Positions 51,279-62,190 of a stretch of DNA of 64,000 nucleotides are shown in pieces. This DNA comes from Ehrlichia sp052043515 (lineage in GTDB: Bacteria > Pseudomonadota > Alphaproteobacteria > Rickettsiales > Anaplasmataceae): the NCBI GenBank assembly GCA_052043515.1, contig JBQEQX010000001.1:806001-870000 (forward strand). The letters are read 5' to 3'. The stretch's first letter is position 1. Each line of letters starts with the position of its first letter. The translations under genes were made by a program, and so were the position numbers. The notes beneath the pieces were generated by a model, which saw only the letters and a program-made list of their open reading frames with translations, made no database searches and was not told where the DNA came from.

Positions 51279-52363
51279 TTAACGTTGTTTTTTTTGCTCT
51301 GCAAAGACTTGGTCGGTTTTAGCGTTTTCCATTTCTGGTTCTAAAAGTGCTAGGCTATCCTTAGAGATTATTGAAGGAACTACTAGACTCGGTACAGAGT
51401 ATGTAAATAATATTTTACCTCCAGTTTTCTTCTTGGTGGTCAGTATGACTTCGTCCATATTGCGTGCTGTACGACTAACAGGGCCTAGATTTGTACAATG
51501 ATGACCCATCGCTTTAGGCATGGTCAAGTCTATGGTCACATTTTCATATAATGTGTATGAGAAATGGTCCGCACTTTTTTGATGATATAGTATAGTTTAG
51601 TGCGTAATTGACACCATATTTTTTAGACGTTTCCTTATCATATAATTCGATATTCATACTTGTTCTGCACATTATTTTATCTTCGTTTATTGGTGTGAAT
51701 GATGTTATAACATCACTTACGCTTGAATGCTCAGTAAATGGCCCAAGTATTTGGCCTTCTACAAAATGATTGCCCAGGAAAAACCAATGTGCTGAACCAC
51801 CAGGTCCAGACTGATTAATGTGAGTTACTATATTATGTAGGAGGGTTGGATTAGGTGTTATGCCACTGTGTTTTTTTAAACATATCTTCAAAGATTGCTA
51901 CCATACCAATTCTGTCACTAAGTAGTTCACATTGTGCATCATTTACTTTGTGAGCACTCACTAGTATATCTTTGTGTTTGTGCATTAATTTAACTATGTC
52001 TTCAGTTAATGTTTTTTCTGTCATCTGTCCTTCAAGTATTCTTGAAAACTTAGTCAATTGTGGTTCTATTGACGAATTATCAATTAATTTACCATCGATA
52101 GCATATTTGTGACGTCTAAAATCTACCGCTGATGTGCTGCCTTTCATGGCGTGTTGATTTATTTGTTTTTTAGATGGCACCTGACAGATAAGAGCTGCTG
52201 TTTGTTCTTTCGATAACTTTAAGGTTGAACTGAGAAATGGTTCTTTATACTCTTCATGCCTAGACCGAGCGGTATGTAAGTACAGCAATACCGCAGCTGC
52301 TATAGCTAGTGCGGATAGTAATGTTGTCGCAACGACAATTAGTATTGTAAGTATAGGATCCAT
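51279..52363 (-). CDS. Paralogous family member B, membrane-anchored, unknown function (two frame breaks)
   Basis: Restored length about 360 residues. One base is removed at 51871-51877 and one at 51575-51580. The membrane segment is at residues 5-30 (alanine/leucine-rich). Family landmarks: HKYAIDGKLIDNSSIEPQL, IVTHINQSGPGGSAHWFF and HFSYTLYENVTIDLTMPKAM. The first aligns closely with member A and the last with member E. The C-terminal 60 residues are basic and glutamine-rich (FAEQKKQR). Function unknown. Confidence 0.7.
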
Positions 52364-52730
52364 TTTTGAGAACCTTGAATGTTTTTATTGTATGACTAGT
52401 AATTAATATTTTCATAAATTGGTAAATTTTTTTTTAATTCTAATAGGAACGTTACCGGTATAAAATACATATCTAACCATTACTCCTCTAATTGTAACCA
52501 TAGTGTTAAATAAATACAATAACTCTTATTATTGTATAATATCCATGTAGTTAATAATTACCTATTCCTCTCTGAAATATATTCAGTTTCTGAGCAGAGT
52601 AGAGTTATTACGACAATATTGTGAATAATAGAACTATTATGATAGTAATTCTGGTATTTGTATGTTGTTCATGATGTGTTCTGGTATGTATCACTTGTGA
52701 ATTTTGTAAATTGTAATATGAAGATTTCTT
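52364..52730. other. Spacer between family members B and C
   Basis: A 367 bp AT-rich gap upstream of B and downstream of C. Nothing recognised. Confidence 0.4.
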
Positions 52731-53733
52731 TCACATAGTATTTTTTGTTAATGTAGGTTGTTCCACTACTGTTTGAGATAGTGTTTTAAATTGTGGATTT
52801 GGCACAACATAACCTGCGGTAAATATACCATCAGCTCTATGATTTGCTAATATAGCTAAGGTACAGTATTGAGGATCTCGAGTATAATGATAATAATAAT
52901 CATCATACGTAGTTTGAATAGCAGATTTTGTTATACAGTGTTTCATGCTGTAAGGGATGTGTACTGTAAAGTATGTATTTATATATAATGTAGTAATACC
53001 TTCTTTTACTGACTGTACATTGTGTATGTCACACATAAACTTAATATTCAAGGAATGTTTTGCATTTTGATCATTGACCTTATATATTAACACACTAGTA
53101 CTCACACATATACCAACTGTGTCATCATTACATGCTGTTAGTATTATGGATTTTTGTGTGGGAGCAATAATATGATCGCGCTTTTTATTTTTAAATATAT
53201 TGCTTAGTATGTTGCACCCGAATTGTTCGTATCCCTCTTCATGAAGTTGACTTATTACTTCATGTATCGTACACTCTGCAACTCTTTTATCCAGAAATTC
53301 TGTTAGTATGTAATCAAAAGTTGCAGCTAAGATAATTCTGTCATGGTATTGATTAAAACATTCCAGCTTAGATGTTATATTTAGTGATGTAGAAACATAA
53401 TTTAGGTGTCTTTTTTGTGTATGAATCTGAATGATGCTTCCTTGCTTGATAAATGCTTAATCTTTTTTTAAGTTCTTGTTGGAATAAACCACTATCTGTG
53501 CCGGATATTGCAATATCTAATTTATTATTTAAAATGTTATTTAAAACTTCTGTTCCGGTAAGGATACTTTGTCTTAGACCATCTGTTGGATAGAACATTT
53601 GTTGTATGGTGTCTTTTGGTATACAGGTTATTTCTTTATCGAAGATAATTTTTTCACAGTATCTATTGTAAAACAATAAAAACACGACAAACAGTATTAC
53701 GATGACTATTATAGCGATGATCTTCTTGTTCAT
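52731..53733 (-). CDS. Paralogous family member C, membrane-anchored, unknown function (one frame break)
   Basis: Restored length about 333 residues after removing one base at 53411-53416. The membrane segment is residues 4-22 (isoleucine/valine-rich). Landmarks: LDIAISGTDSGLFQQELKKRL, IHEVISQLHEEGYEQFG (very like member A's HELVTHANQEGYICF) and TLYINTYFTVHIPYSMKH. It is the most divergent of the anchored three. The tyrosine-rich stretch YDDYYYHYTRD (about residue 275) is peculiar to this copy. Confidence 0.65.
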
Positions 53734-54015
53734 ATTAAATAATTATGTTAATGATTCTTTATATTAACATCAATATTATATAGTTTTTAATACTTTTTAT
53801 TAAGCAAAATAATAATATTGTTAAAATAAATGTATGTGATTTATATGTTAGTTGGTACACGATAATTAATATATTCTTTAATTTTTGCTTATGCTATGTT
53901 AGACATAAATACTGTCATCAACATTGTCTTTACATAAAACTATTTGACTATAATAAAGTAACTTTATAACTCCTTAATTGATATGATAGCTCTGTAATGG
54001 ATATTGTGTTTATTC

Positions 54016-54996
54016 TTATACACTTCTACCAGCTCCTTTTTTTCCTTCTCCTATTCCCACTTTTAATTGTTGTACTGCGGTGGGAATATGCTGCTGTTGT
54101 TTTTCACCTGTTTTTGCATGCGTATGTGTATCGGCTTTGTCTTTCTGAGAATTTTCTTCCTTGTGTGTTTCTGTTGTGCATATGTAGCTTGACGGTAATG
54201 AGCATGTTACTGTAGACTTTTCTGCCCCACTTGTTATTTTGCAAATTGGAATTCTCGTGAGTGGACTGTTGGTAATTAATGCACGTAATCTCAAAAAAAA
54301 ATTTGCGCACACAGCTAGTGCGTTTGCGCATGTGATTGCACTACTGTTAAATAACGCGTCTGATACACCACTTGGTGCTTCAAGTGAGAGTGATGGGTTG
54401 GAATACACTACTGAATCCCGAAATGTGTGAACGTAAAAAGAAAGTCGACAAGATAATTTACATAGTTCTGCCTTTGGCTCTTGTGATTGATAGCTTGTGA
54501 ATTCTATATAAGTTATTTTTGCTGCACTGGGTGATAGCACCTTGACGTCAGTAGTAAAGTGTTCCGTTATTGGAAGAACATCTACATCTGTACCACCCGG
54601 AATGATGATGTTTTTGACACTATCAGTGATATTCTGCATTATTCCCATGCGTAATGAGCCGTGCAAAGATGCTTGGTTTAGTAAATTTACTAACTCATTT
54701 TGAAGAGGTTTATTAGGTGAGTATGCACTAAATCGACTAATCGCTGAACTAAGCATGCCACATAAGACTTGACGGTATTGAGTGCCGTGTAGCGCGACAC
54801 TACTGTTATCAAATCGTTGGATACTTCTATTTAAGCCACTAGGATGCCCGTTTACAGAAAGGTCATTTCTAGCTAGATCTTTCCATGTTTGTAATCCGCT
54901 CTTACAATCCTGAGTAACTACACTTCTGACAGATTTGATACTAAATTTTTTTAATTGTGATGCAACCGCATAACTTGTTATAAGTTTGTTGAACAT
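54016..54996 (-). CDS. Paralogous family member D, no membrane anchor, unknown function
   Basis: An intact frame. I take the ATG at 54996 (about 326 residues) because it lines up with member E; an upstream ATG at 55038 adds 14 residues. There is no signal or membrane segment. Landmarks shared with E: WKDLARNDLSVNGHPSG, NLLNQASLHGSLRMGI and LCKLSCRLSFYVHTF. The C-terminal 60 residues are Lys/His/Gln-rich (KEENSQKDKADTHTHAKTGE, then GKKGAGRSV), a basic end of the kind seen in type IV substrates. Function unknown. Confidence 0.7.
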   Translation of the reverse strand: MFNKLITSYAVASQLKKFSIKSVRSVVTQDCKSGLQTWKDLARNDLSVNGHPSGLNRSIQRFDNSSVALHGTQYRQVLCGMLSSAISRFSAYSPNKPLQNELVNLLNQASLHGSLRMGIMQNITDSVKNIIIPGGTDVDVLPITEHFTTDVKVLSPSAAKITYIEFTSYQSQEPKAELCKLSCRLSFYVHTFRDSVVYSNPSLSLEAPSGVSDALFNSSAITCANALAVCANFFLRLRALITNSPLTRIPICKITSGAEKSTVTCSLPSSYICTTETHKEENSQKDKADTHTHAKTGEKQQQHIPTAVQQLKVGIGEGKKGAGRSV

Positions 54997-55342
54997 GTGT
55001 TGTTGTTGTCTGTTTAAATATATAATAATAAGTGACATATTTAAATAATCAATTAATTATCTATTATTAATATAAATTAGTGTATTATATATCTATACTA
55101 ATAGGTGTGGAATAGTGCTAGAGATATAATTCTATAATTAAGTAGTTATGATACAGAAGCGCTTTTTAATTTTATACACGTCTTAATAATTTTTAAATCA
55201 TAATAGTGCTTTTGGCGAATAAATGTAAATGGTTTATCACTACTGGTATTACTTATTTGGTATTGTTGCTTTTGACTATAGATATTACCATTTAATATAG
55301 TTCTGATCTAAAAATTTATTTTCTGTAGACACAAAGAGCGTA
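54997..55342. other. Spacer between family members D and E
   Basis: A 346 bp AT-rich gap. No feature recognised. Confidence 0.4.
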
Positions 55343-56290
55343 TTACTTTGATTGTTGTGTAACGCTGCGTTGTTGTACCGTTAGGTTGTCTATTGTTGTA
55401 TGTTCTCCTTGATTCATAGGTTCTATTTCTGGTTGTGTAGTTGTTACTACTGTATATTCACTGTTATTTTTTGAGTTATATGTTAATTTACAAGTGTCAT
55501 TATGTTGGATTACTTGAATTGTATCTGCTTGTTCGTTAGGAGCGTTACCAGCAATGCGTAAACGTAATCTCTGAAATGCAGATGGAGTAATCACATTTCT
55601 TGGTGTGGTGACAGCTTCTGTAAGTATAAGTTTTGATGCTGCTTTTGGCATTTGAGCTGACACTGTTAAACTGTGGTATGATACTTTTTCATTGCCTATG
55701 TCGCTCATGTGAAATGATAATTCACAGTATACAGTAAATAGCTTTTTTTCTTCAAGTGGTGTACAATAATCTATTGTTTGTCTTTGTGTTATACATACAG
55801 CACGTTCTGAAACTATTTCAACGTTAGTTTCGGAATCTTGATTTATAGGAACAATTAATGCATCGGGGTTAGCACACATATTTTTCTGAATATCTGGTAT
55901 GAGACTACCTCCTATTCCTAAATATAATGTGCCGTGTAATCCTCCTTGGTGTAATGTATTTATGCACTCAAGTACAATATTACGTGAGACTTTGCGTTGT
56001 GAAACACCTGCAAATGCTTTACTTAGTACTTGTAATGAAGCTGCACGATAATTACTTCCTTCACATTGCTCACCGTGCTGGCGCGTGTATTCAGTTTTTA
56101 GTTTATAGAAGTCAATACGATGTCCGTTAACTTTTGTCTCAGATCTGTGTATGTCTTTCCAGAACTGTTCCCCATTACTACAGTTTTCATGTTCGGTATT
56201 TCTAATACCGTCAAAATCAATCTCTGTTAAGGACTTTACTAATGGAATATCCAATAATTTTGTATCTATATTTACTTTGTAATTTAACAT
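55343..56290 (-). CDS. Paralogous family member E, no membrane anchor, unknown function
   Basis: An intact 315-residue frame with no signal or membrane segment. Landmarks: FWKDIHRSETKVNGHRIDF (as D's WKDLARNDLSVNGH), CINTLHQGGLHGTLYLGI (as D's NLLNQASLHGSLRMGI), LFTVYCELSFHMSD and YHSLTVSAQMPKAASK (as B's VTIDLTMPKAM). The tail is Thr/Gln/Asn-rich with no basic cluster. It is the first gene of the five in transcription order. Sharing landmarks with both D and B ties the anchored and unanchored groups into one family. Confidence 0.72.
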   Translation of the reverse strand: MLNYKVNIDTKLLDIPLVKSLTEIDFDGIRNTEHENCSNGEQFWKDIHRSETKVNGHRIDFYKLKTEYTRQHGEQCEGSNYRAASLQVLSKAFAGVSQRKVSRNIVLECINTLHQGGLHGTLYLGIGGSLIPDIQKNMCANPDALIVPINQDSETNVEIVSERAVCITQRQTIDYCTPLEEKKLFTVYCELSFHMSDIGNEKVSYHSLTVSAQMPKAASKLILTEAVTTPRNVITPSAFQRLRLRIAGNAPNEQADTIQVIQHNDTCKLTYNSKNNSEYTVVTTTQPEIEPMNQGEHTTIDNLTVQQRSVTQQSK

Positions 56291-56989
56291 TATTAAGCTC
56301 TTTCGTAATTAATATACAAATATAGCACTTTTTAGTTTAAAAAAAGATAATGGGATAGTGCTGAATTTGTAACAAAATTAATATTTATTACTACTTGGTG
56401 TTTTTTTATTTAGGTTTGTACAACGTACCGCTGTATAATACATGTTATTAATCAGTGTGACTATATCAAATAATATAAAAATAATGTTACTATTAATAAT
56501 TGATGAGCGCTGTATGATGATTTTATTTATAGGTTGTAAAGATAAACTACGGATTATTTATAAAAAATAATTGTGTGTTGTGACTTATATACATAATTTT
56601 ACAGGAACTCTTTAAAATTGAAGTATTTTTGATAGTACTTGTTTTGTACATGTAGTATGTGTATCGCTGATTTGTAAGATTGTGTAATAATTTAGACGCA
56701 TTCATTGTAAATATTAGTACTTAATTGTGCGTCCTAATTTCCTAGTGAATATGTGTGTTATTTGTTGTTTTGTTGGTATTTTAATCTTTTTTTGTATTGC
56801 ATTGCATGATTAGTTACATGCTTATATGTTATGATTATGCATAGTTAATGTATTCGAAATATTCTCACTGTATCATCTGCTAGAGGTTGTACTGTATTTA
56901 TAGTTGTGTTAGCTGCTTATGTTGTCCTTGTGTACTGTGTGTGCGAATCATAAGTTCAGTTGGTTAACGTCATTTATCGTTTTAAATTG
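56291..56989. other. Intergenic between uvrD and the five-gene family
   Basis: About 700 bp of AT-rich DNA upstream of family member E and downstream of uvrD. It must contain a promoter for E. No RNA gene or repeat recognised. Confidence 0.4.
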
Positions 56990-58911
56990 TTAGTAATAGT
57001 TTGAAATATTCTTTACAACCTGTACGTGTTCTGCAGGTAATTCTTTAATGAATCTGGATATTTTCATTTGCTGACGCCAATTGTTCATATCTCTTATTGC
57101 AACACACGATATGAATAGTTGTTCACGTGCTCGTGTAATTCCTACGTAAGCTAACCTTCGTTCTTCTTCTAATGCTTCTCCTGTTTTGTCTTGTAAAGAT
57201 TTTTCGTGTGGAAATACTCCTTCCTCCCATCCAGGCAGGAAAACGACAGGAAATTCTAAACCTTTTGCTGCATGTAAAGTCATTATGTAAGTATAATTGT
57301 CATCATAGTCTAATGAGTCTATTTCTGTAGCAAGACTAATATGCTCTAGAAATTCATTTATGTCGTTAAAATTTAGTAACGCTGAAAAAAGCTCTTTAAT
57401 GTTTTCTATTCTTGCTAATCCGTTTTCTCCTTCATTTTCTAACATGTCTATATATCCTGAGTCATAGGCTATCATTTTTACAGTATTTGATATTGAATCT
57501 GACGACAGAGACTCTTTCCAAGAGCTAATTTTATTTAACAGGTTACTTAGAGATCTAGATGCTTTATCAGGTAATTGATTATGTGAAATTAGAATGTTTG
57601 CAGCGTTTAAAAAGTAAGTATTATTTTGTTTTGCACATAAGTATATTTTATTAAGTGTGGTTGCTCCTATATGTCTTTTTGGTTTGTTAATGATTCTTTC
57701 AAATGCAATATCGTTACTTGAGTTTGACGTGATTTTCAGGTAAGCAATAATATCACGAATTTCTTGTCTGTCGTAAAATCTTGTACCTCCAATTATTTTA
57801 TATGGTATATTATACTTAATGAAATACTCTTCAAATATCCTTGTTTGAAATCCTGCCCTTACTAAAATAGCTGTTTCGTTGAACTGATAGTCACGTAAAT
57901 TTTTTTATATGTTCACATATATATTGGGCTTCTGATTTGCTATCCCAGAACTTCATTAAATTAACTTTTTGTCCTTGTTTGTTTTTTGTCCATAACTTTT
58001 TTCTTAGCCTGGATTTGTTATTGTTGATTATTGCTGTGGCAACATCTAATATATTGGATGTTGATCTATAGTTGCATTCTAAACGTATCACTTTTGCATT
58101 AGGAAAATCATCAGAGAATTTTAATATATTTCCTATCTCTGCACCGCGCCAGCTATATATGGATTGATCATCATCTCCGACACAGCATAAATTTTTATGT
58201 TTTTGAGCTAATAACCTTAACCATAAATATTGAATGGTATTTATATCTTGATACTCGTCAACCATTATGTATCTAAATTGTTCTTGGTAATAGGATAGGG
58301 TATTATGCTGTGTATTAAATATTTGAATGTTATATAATAGTAGATCTCCAAAATCCACACAGTTAAGAAATTTTAATCTTTCCTGGTAGAGATGATAAAC
58401 ACTTAATGCTACTGTATTGATAGGTTTATATAATTCTGTTCCATTTATATTACTTGGTATAAGCCCTCTATCCTTCCATCTTTGTATTTTATTTAATATG
58501 ATCTTATGTGCATCCGATGCATATTCAGGATGCATATCATTTACAATAGTTTTTACCACCTGTAGTTGATCATCTACGTTGATTATTGTAAAATCGTTTT
58601 TTTAGTCCAACTATTTCTGCATGTTGTCTTAGAATTTTTGCAGCTATTGCATGAAAAGTTCCCAACCATATATTATACGTAGGAGTTAATGCATTAATTC
58701 TTGCAAGCATTTCATTTGCAGCTTTGTTGGTAAATGTTACTGCTAGGATTTGACTAGGAAGTGCAAAATTGTTATTGATGATATATGCTATTCTTGAAGT
58801 AACAGTTCTGGTTTTACCTGTGCCTGCTCCAGCTAGTATTAAAATGGGCCCATTGATATTAATAACAGCCTCTTTCTGATCTGCGTTAAGCGAAGTGATA
58901 TAATCTTCCAT
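56990..58911 (-). CDS. uvrD: UvrD/PcrA-type DNA helicase (two frame breaks)
   Basis: A superfamily 1 3'-5' helicase for nucleotide excision and mismatch repair. The motifs run in order: Q-motif LNADQKEAV, I GAGTGKT, Ia TFTNKAANEM, II MVDEYQDIN, III GDDDQSIYSWRG, IV RLECNYRS, V LHAAKGLEFPVVFLPGWEEG and VI EERRLAYVGITRAR. Breaks are one base too many at 58597-58603 and at 57900-57906; the stretch 57476-57890 is then open in the same frame as the C-terminal part. The restored length is about 639 residues, shorter than E. coli UvrD but typical of Rickettsiales. Confidence 0.93.
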
Positions 58912-59321
58912 AATGTGATAAATTAATTATCCTTGAATATATTATATTTTTTTGTTGTACAGTCAAAGTAAGATGTAATGTTAAGTTGGAAAAATAGTTT
59001 TCTAACCAAAATTAATAGTATGTATAGTGCTTTCTATATAGGATGTTTCTTTGGCATGATGCATACTTATGTGTTCTATCTTTTGAATATACATTAGTAT
59101 CTTTTATTGATATGTTACTTTGGATTTCACTGAAAGTTTTTGGTGGTTATTTGAGTTTTGTTAGAGAAATACATCCTCCTCATTGTCATTATGATATTTG
59201 TGCAATACCTGTGTTTAGTATTTGTGTATGTTGTCCTTGTTCTGTAAACAATTGCTTGACCTTACCGCTCTTGAGAATTAAGATGTGTTGTGTATTTTTA
59301 AGGTTAGTTAATAAGTATTAG
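58912..59321. other. Divergent promoter region of uvrD and gyrA
   Basis: A 410 bp gap. A 92-codon frame (59043-59321) directly before gyrA is Cys/Phe/Leu-rich with no family resemblance and was rejected. Promoters for both genes are expected but not confidently located. Confidence 0.4.
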
Positions 59322-62010
59322 ATGAGTGATGTTAATAATGTCATACCGGTTTCTATAGAACAAGAATTGGAGGATTCTTACTTGTCCTATGCTATGAGCG
59401 TGATAGTTAGCAGGGCAATTCCTGACATACGAGATGGTTTAAAACCTGTTCATAGAAGGATTCTGTATTCCATGTATAAGTCCGGTTATGATTATGGTAA
59501 GCCGTATAAAAAAGCAGCTCGTGTTATTGGTGATGTTATGGGAAAGTACCATCCTCATGCAGATGCAGCAATTTACGATTCATTAGTAAGAATGGCACAA
59601 GATTTTTCTTTGTTATTACCATTGATTGATAGTCAGGGTAATTTTGGGTCAGTAGATGGTGATCCTCCAGCTTCTATGCGTTATACAGAAGCTAGATTGG
59701 CAAGAGCTGCTCATTTTTTTGTTGAATGATATAGATGAAGATACTGTGGATTTTCGTCCTAATTATGATGGAAATGAAGTAGAGCCGGTAGTGCTACCTG
59801 CAGAATTTCCTAATATATTAGTCAATGGTGCCGGTGGAGTTGCTGTTGGTATGTCAACCAACATTCCGTCTCACAATTTAGGTGAGGTGATAGATGCTTG
59901 TATGGCATATATCGATAATCCTGGAATCACCTTAGATGAGTTAATGGGTATTGTTCGTGGACCTGATTTTCCTACTGGAGGTACTATCTTAGGTGATGTT
60001 GGTATACGTTCTGCATTTGCAACCGGAAAGGGGACTATTATTGTTCAGGGAAAAACTCATTTGGAAGATTTACCGTCTGGTAAACAGGCGATAATTATTG
60101 ATGAAATACCTTATCAAGTAAATAAAGCAAAGCTTATTGAGCGTATTCATGAGTTAGTTAAAGAGAAGAAGATAGAAGGGGTGTTAGATTTACGTGATGA
60201 ATCTAATAAGATGGGGATTAGAATTGCAATTGAATTGAAAAAGCAAGTATCTCATCGAGTTGTTTTGAATCAAATTTTGGGCTTAACTCCATTAAGGACA
60301 AGCTTCAGTATCAATACTCTCGTGTTGGATAATAATAAGCCAAAAGTGATGTCGTTGCTTGAGATAATATCAACATTCATTGAGTATAGAAGGGAGGTTT
60401 TGACTCGTCGTACGCAATTTAGATTGAGAAAGGTTAGGGAAAGGGCTCATTTGTATATAGGTATGTATATTGCTGTATTAAATATTGATAGGGTGATATC
60501 TATTATTAGATCGTCTCATGATGCTATGGAGGCTACTAAGAGATTACTAGAGTGTAAGTGGGATGCTTTGGCCTCTGTTAGAGAAATGATAGAGCTTGTT
60601 GCTGATAGTAAAAGTATTGTGGTTGATGATGTTTGTCAGTTGACTGGTGTACAGGTAAAGTCCATATTGGAAATGAAGTTACAGCGTTTAACAAGTTTGG
60701 AAAAAGAGAAATTGGAAGTTGATTTAAAGTCCATGGTGTCCATGATCACACAGTATACTGAACTTCTTAAAAACAAAGAATCTTTGCTTCAGCTCATTAA
60801 AAATGGATTAGAAGAAGTTAAAGTAAAGTTGGCTACTCCTAGAAAAACAACTATAGATTATTCTCATTTTGAAACTGATATTGAAGATCTCATTCCAAAA
60901 GAGGATATGGTTGTTACTGTAACTATGAGTGGTTACATCAAGCGTGCTAAACTTTCAAATTATCGTGCCCAAAGGAGAGGTGGTAAAGGAAGGATTGGGC
61001 AAGCTATCAGAGAGGAAGATGTAATAACTAATCTTTTTGTTGTTAGTACTCATACTAGCGTACTTTTCTTTTCTAATATTGGTAGAGTATATAAGTTGAA
61101 GGTTTATAAGCTTCCGTTGGGGGAACCTACATCGCGTGGAAGATCTTTAGTGAATGTTTTTCCTCTTGCTGAGAATGAATTAATAACTAGTGTTATGCCG
61201 CTGCCTGATAATGCAGAGGATACTGATATTGTGTTTGCAACCGCATCAGGCAATTTAAGGCGTAATGCGTTGTCAGATTTTCAGTATGTACCTAGTAATG
61301 GTAAAATAGCTATGGTACTGGATGAAAGCGATACTTTGATATCTGTTAAAGTATGTAGGGAGACAGATCATGTTTTATTGTCCACGAAGCTAGGTAAAAG
61401 TATTAGATTTTCTGTAAATAATGTACGCCAATTCAAAGGTAGAATGTCTGATGGGGTAAGGGCAATTAAGTTATCTTCCGCAGAAGATCATGTAATTTCT
61501 ATGTCTATACTAGTTGCAATGGACATAGATTCTGATAAGAAAGATCTATATTTGAAGGTTCCTTTAGAGAAACGTATTAGTGTTAAAGAAAAGGGTTTTA
61601 TTAGTAATAATATAGCTGGTGTATTGTCCGAGCTTGGATTAGCACAAGATGTGTTTATGACTATGGTACAGAATGAACAATTTATTTTAACTGTAACTGA
61701 GAATGGTTTCGGAAAAAGGACTTCTGCATATGAATATCGTACCACTTTAAGGGGTGGTGTGGGTGTTGTAAATATTCTAACAACTAAACGTAATGGTAAC
61801 GTAGTAGCAAGTTTTTCTGTTGAGTCTAATGATCATATAATCTTGATTACAGATAAAGGTAAGTTAATACGCATTGCTGTAAGTGATATTAGAATTATTG
61901 GCAGAAGTACTCAGGGTGTTACTTTATTTAAGACTGATAAGCATGAAAAAGTTGTTTCAGTAGCAAAAGTAATTGATGCTAAAGAGGACGCTGAGATTGA
62001 TGATGCATAG
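59322..62010 (+). CDS. gyrA: DNA gyrase subunit A (one frame break)
   Basis: GyrA cuts and rejoins DNA during negative supercoiling. It opens IPVSIEQELEDSYLSYAMSV. The active tyrosine is in MRYTEARLAR, and the C-terminal GyrA box QRRGGKG, which separates GyrA from ParC, is at YRAQRRGGKGRIGQ. The frame breaks just after the tyrosine at a seven-T run (59714-59720); six restores AAHFLLNDIDEDTVDF. The restored length is 895 residues. In the quinolone region the sequence is KYHPHADAAIYDS, so E. coli positions 81 and 83 are both alanine and Asp87 is kept. Ala83 is the substitution reported for natural fluoroquinolone resistance in Ehrlichia. Confidence 0.96.
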
Positions 62011-62104
62011 TTGCAAGGGTTTTTTTGTATGTGCGATCGGTTTTACTGATATAAGTTTGATAGAAGTATTCAGTGTGCTGTTTTGTTAAGCTTAATAAGC
62101 AAGA

Positions 62105-62113
62105 GGGGGGGGG
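62105..62113 (+). repeat. Nine-base poly-G tract upstream of nth
   Basis: GGGGGGGGG at 62105-62113 is the only long G run in the window, in the 180 bp gap between gyrA and nth, 78 bp before the nth start. Poly-G tracts are prone to slippage and can vary promoter strength. The exact length is uncertain given the homopolymer errors elsewhere. Confidence 0.7.
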
Positions 62114-62190
62114 TAGTTTAATAGCAAAATAATTGGTGCTAAGAAAGGTTTTAGTGATATGAAATAGGGAATTTTTGTATGTAGAGATCG

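Noticed and set aside
59043..59321. 92-codon frame ending directly before gyrA
   Set aside because: No family resemblance, no ribosome site; it occupies the expected promoter region.
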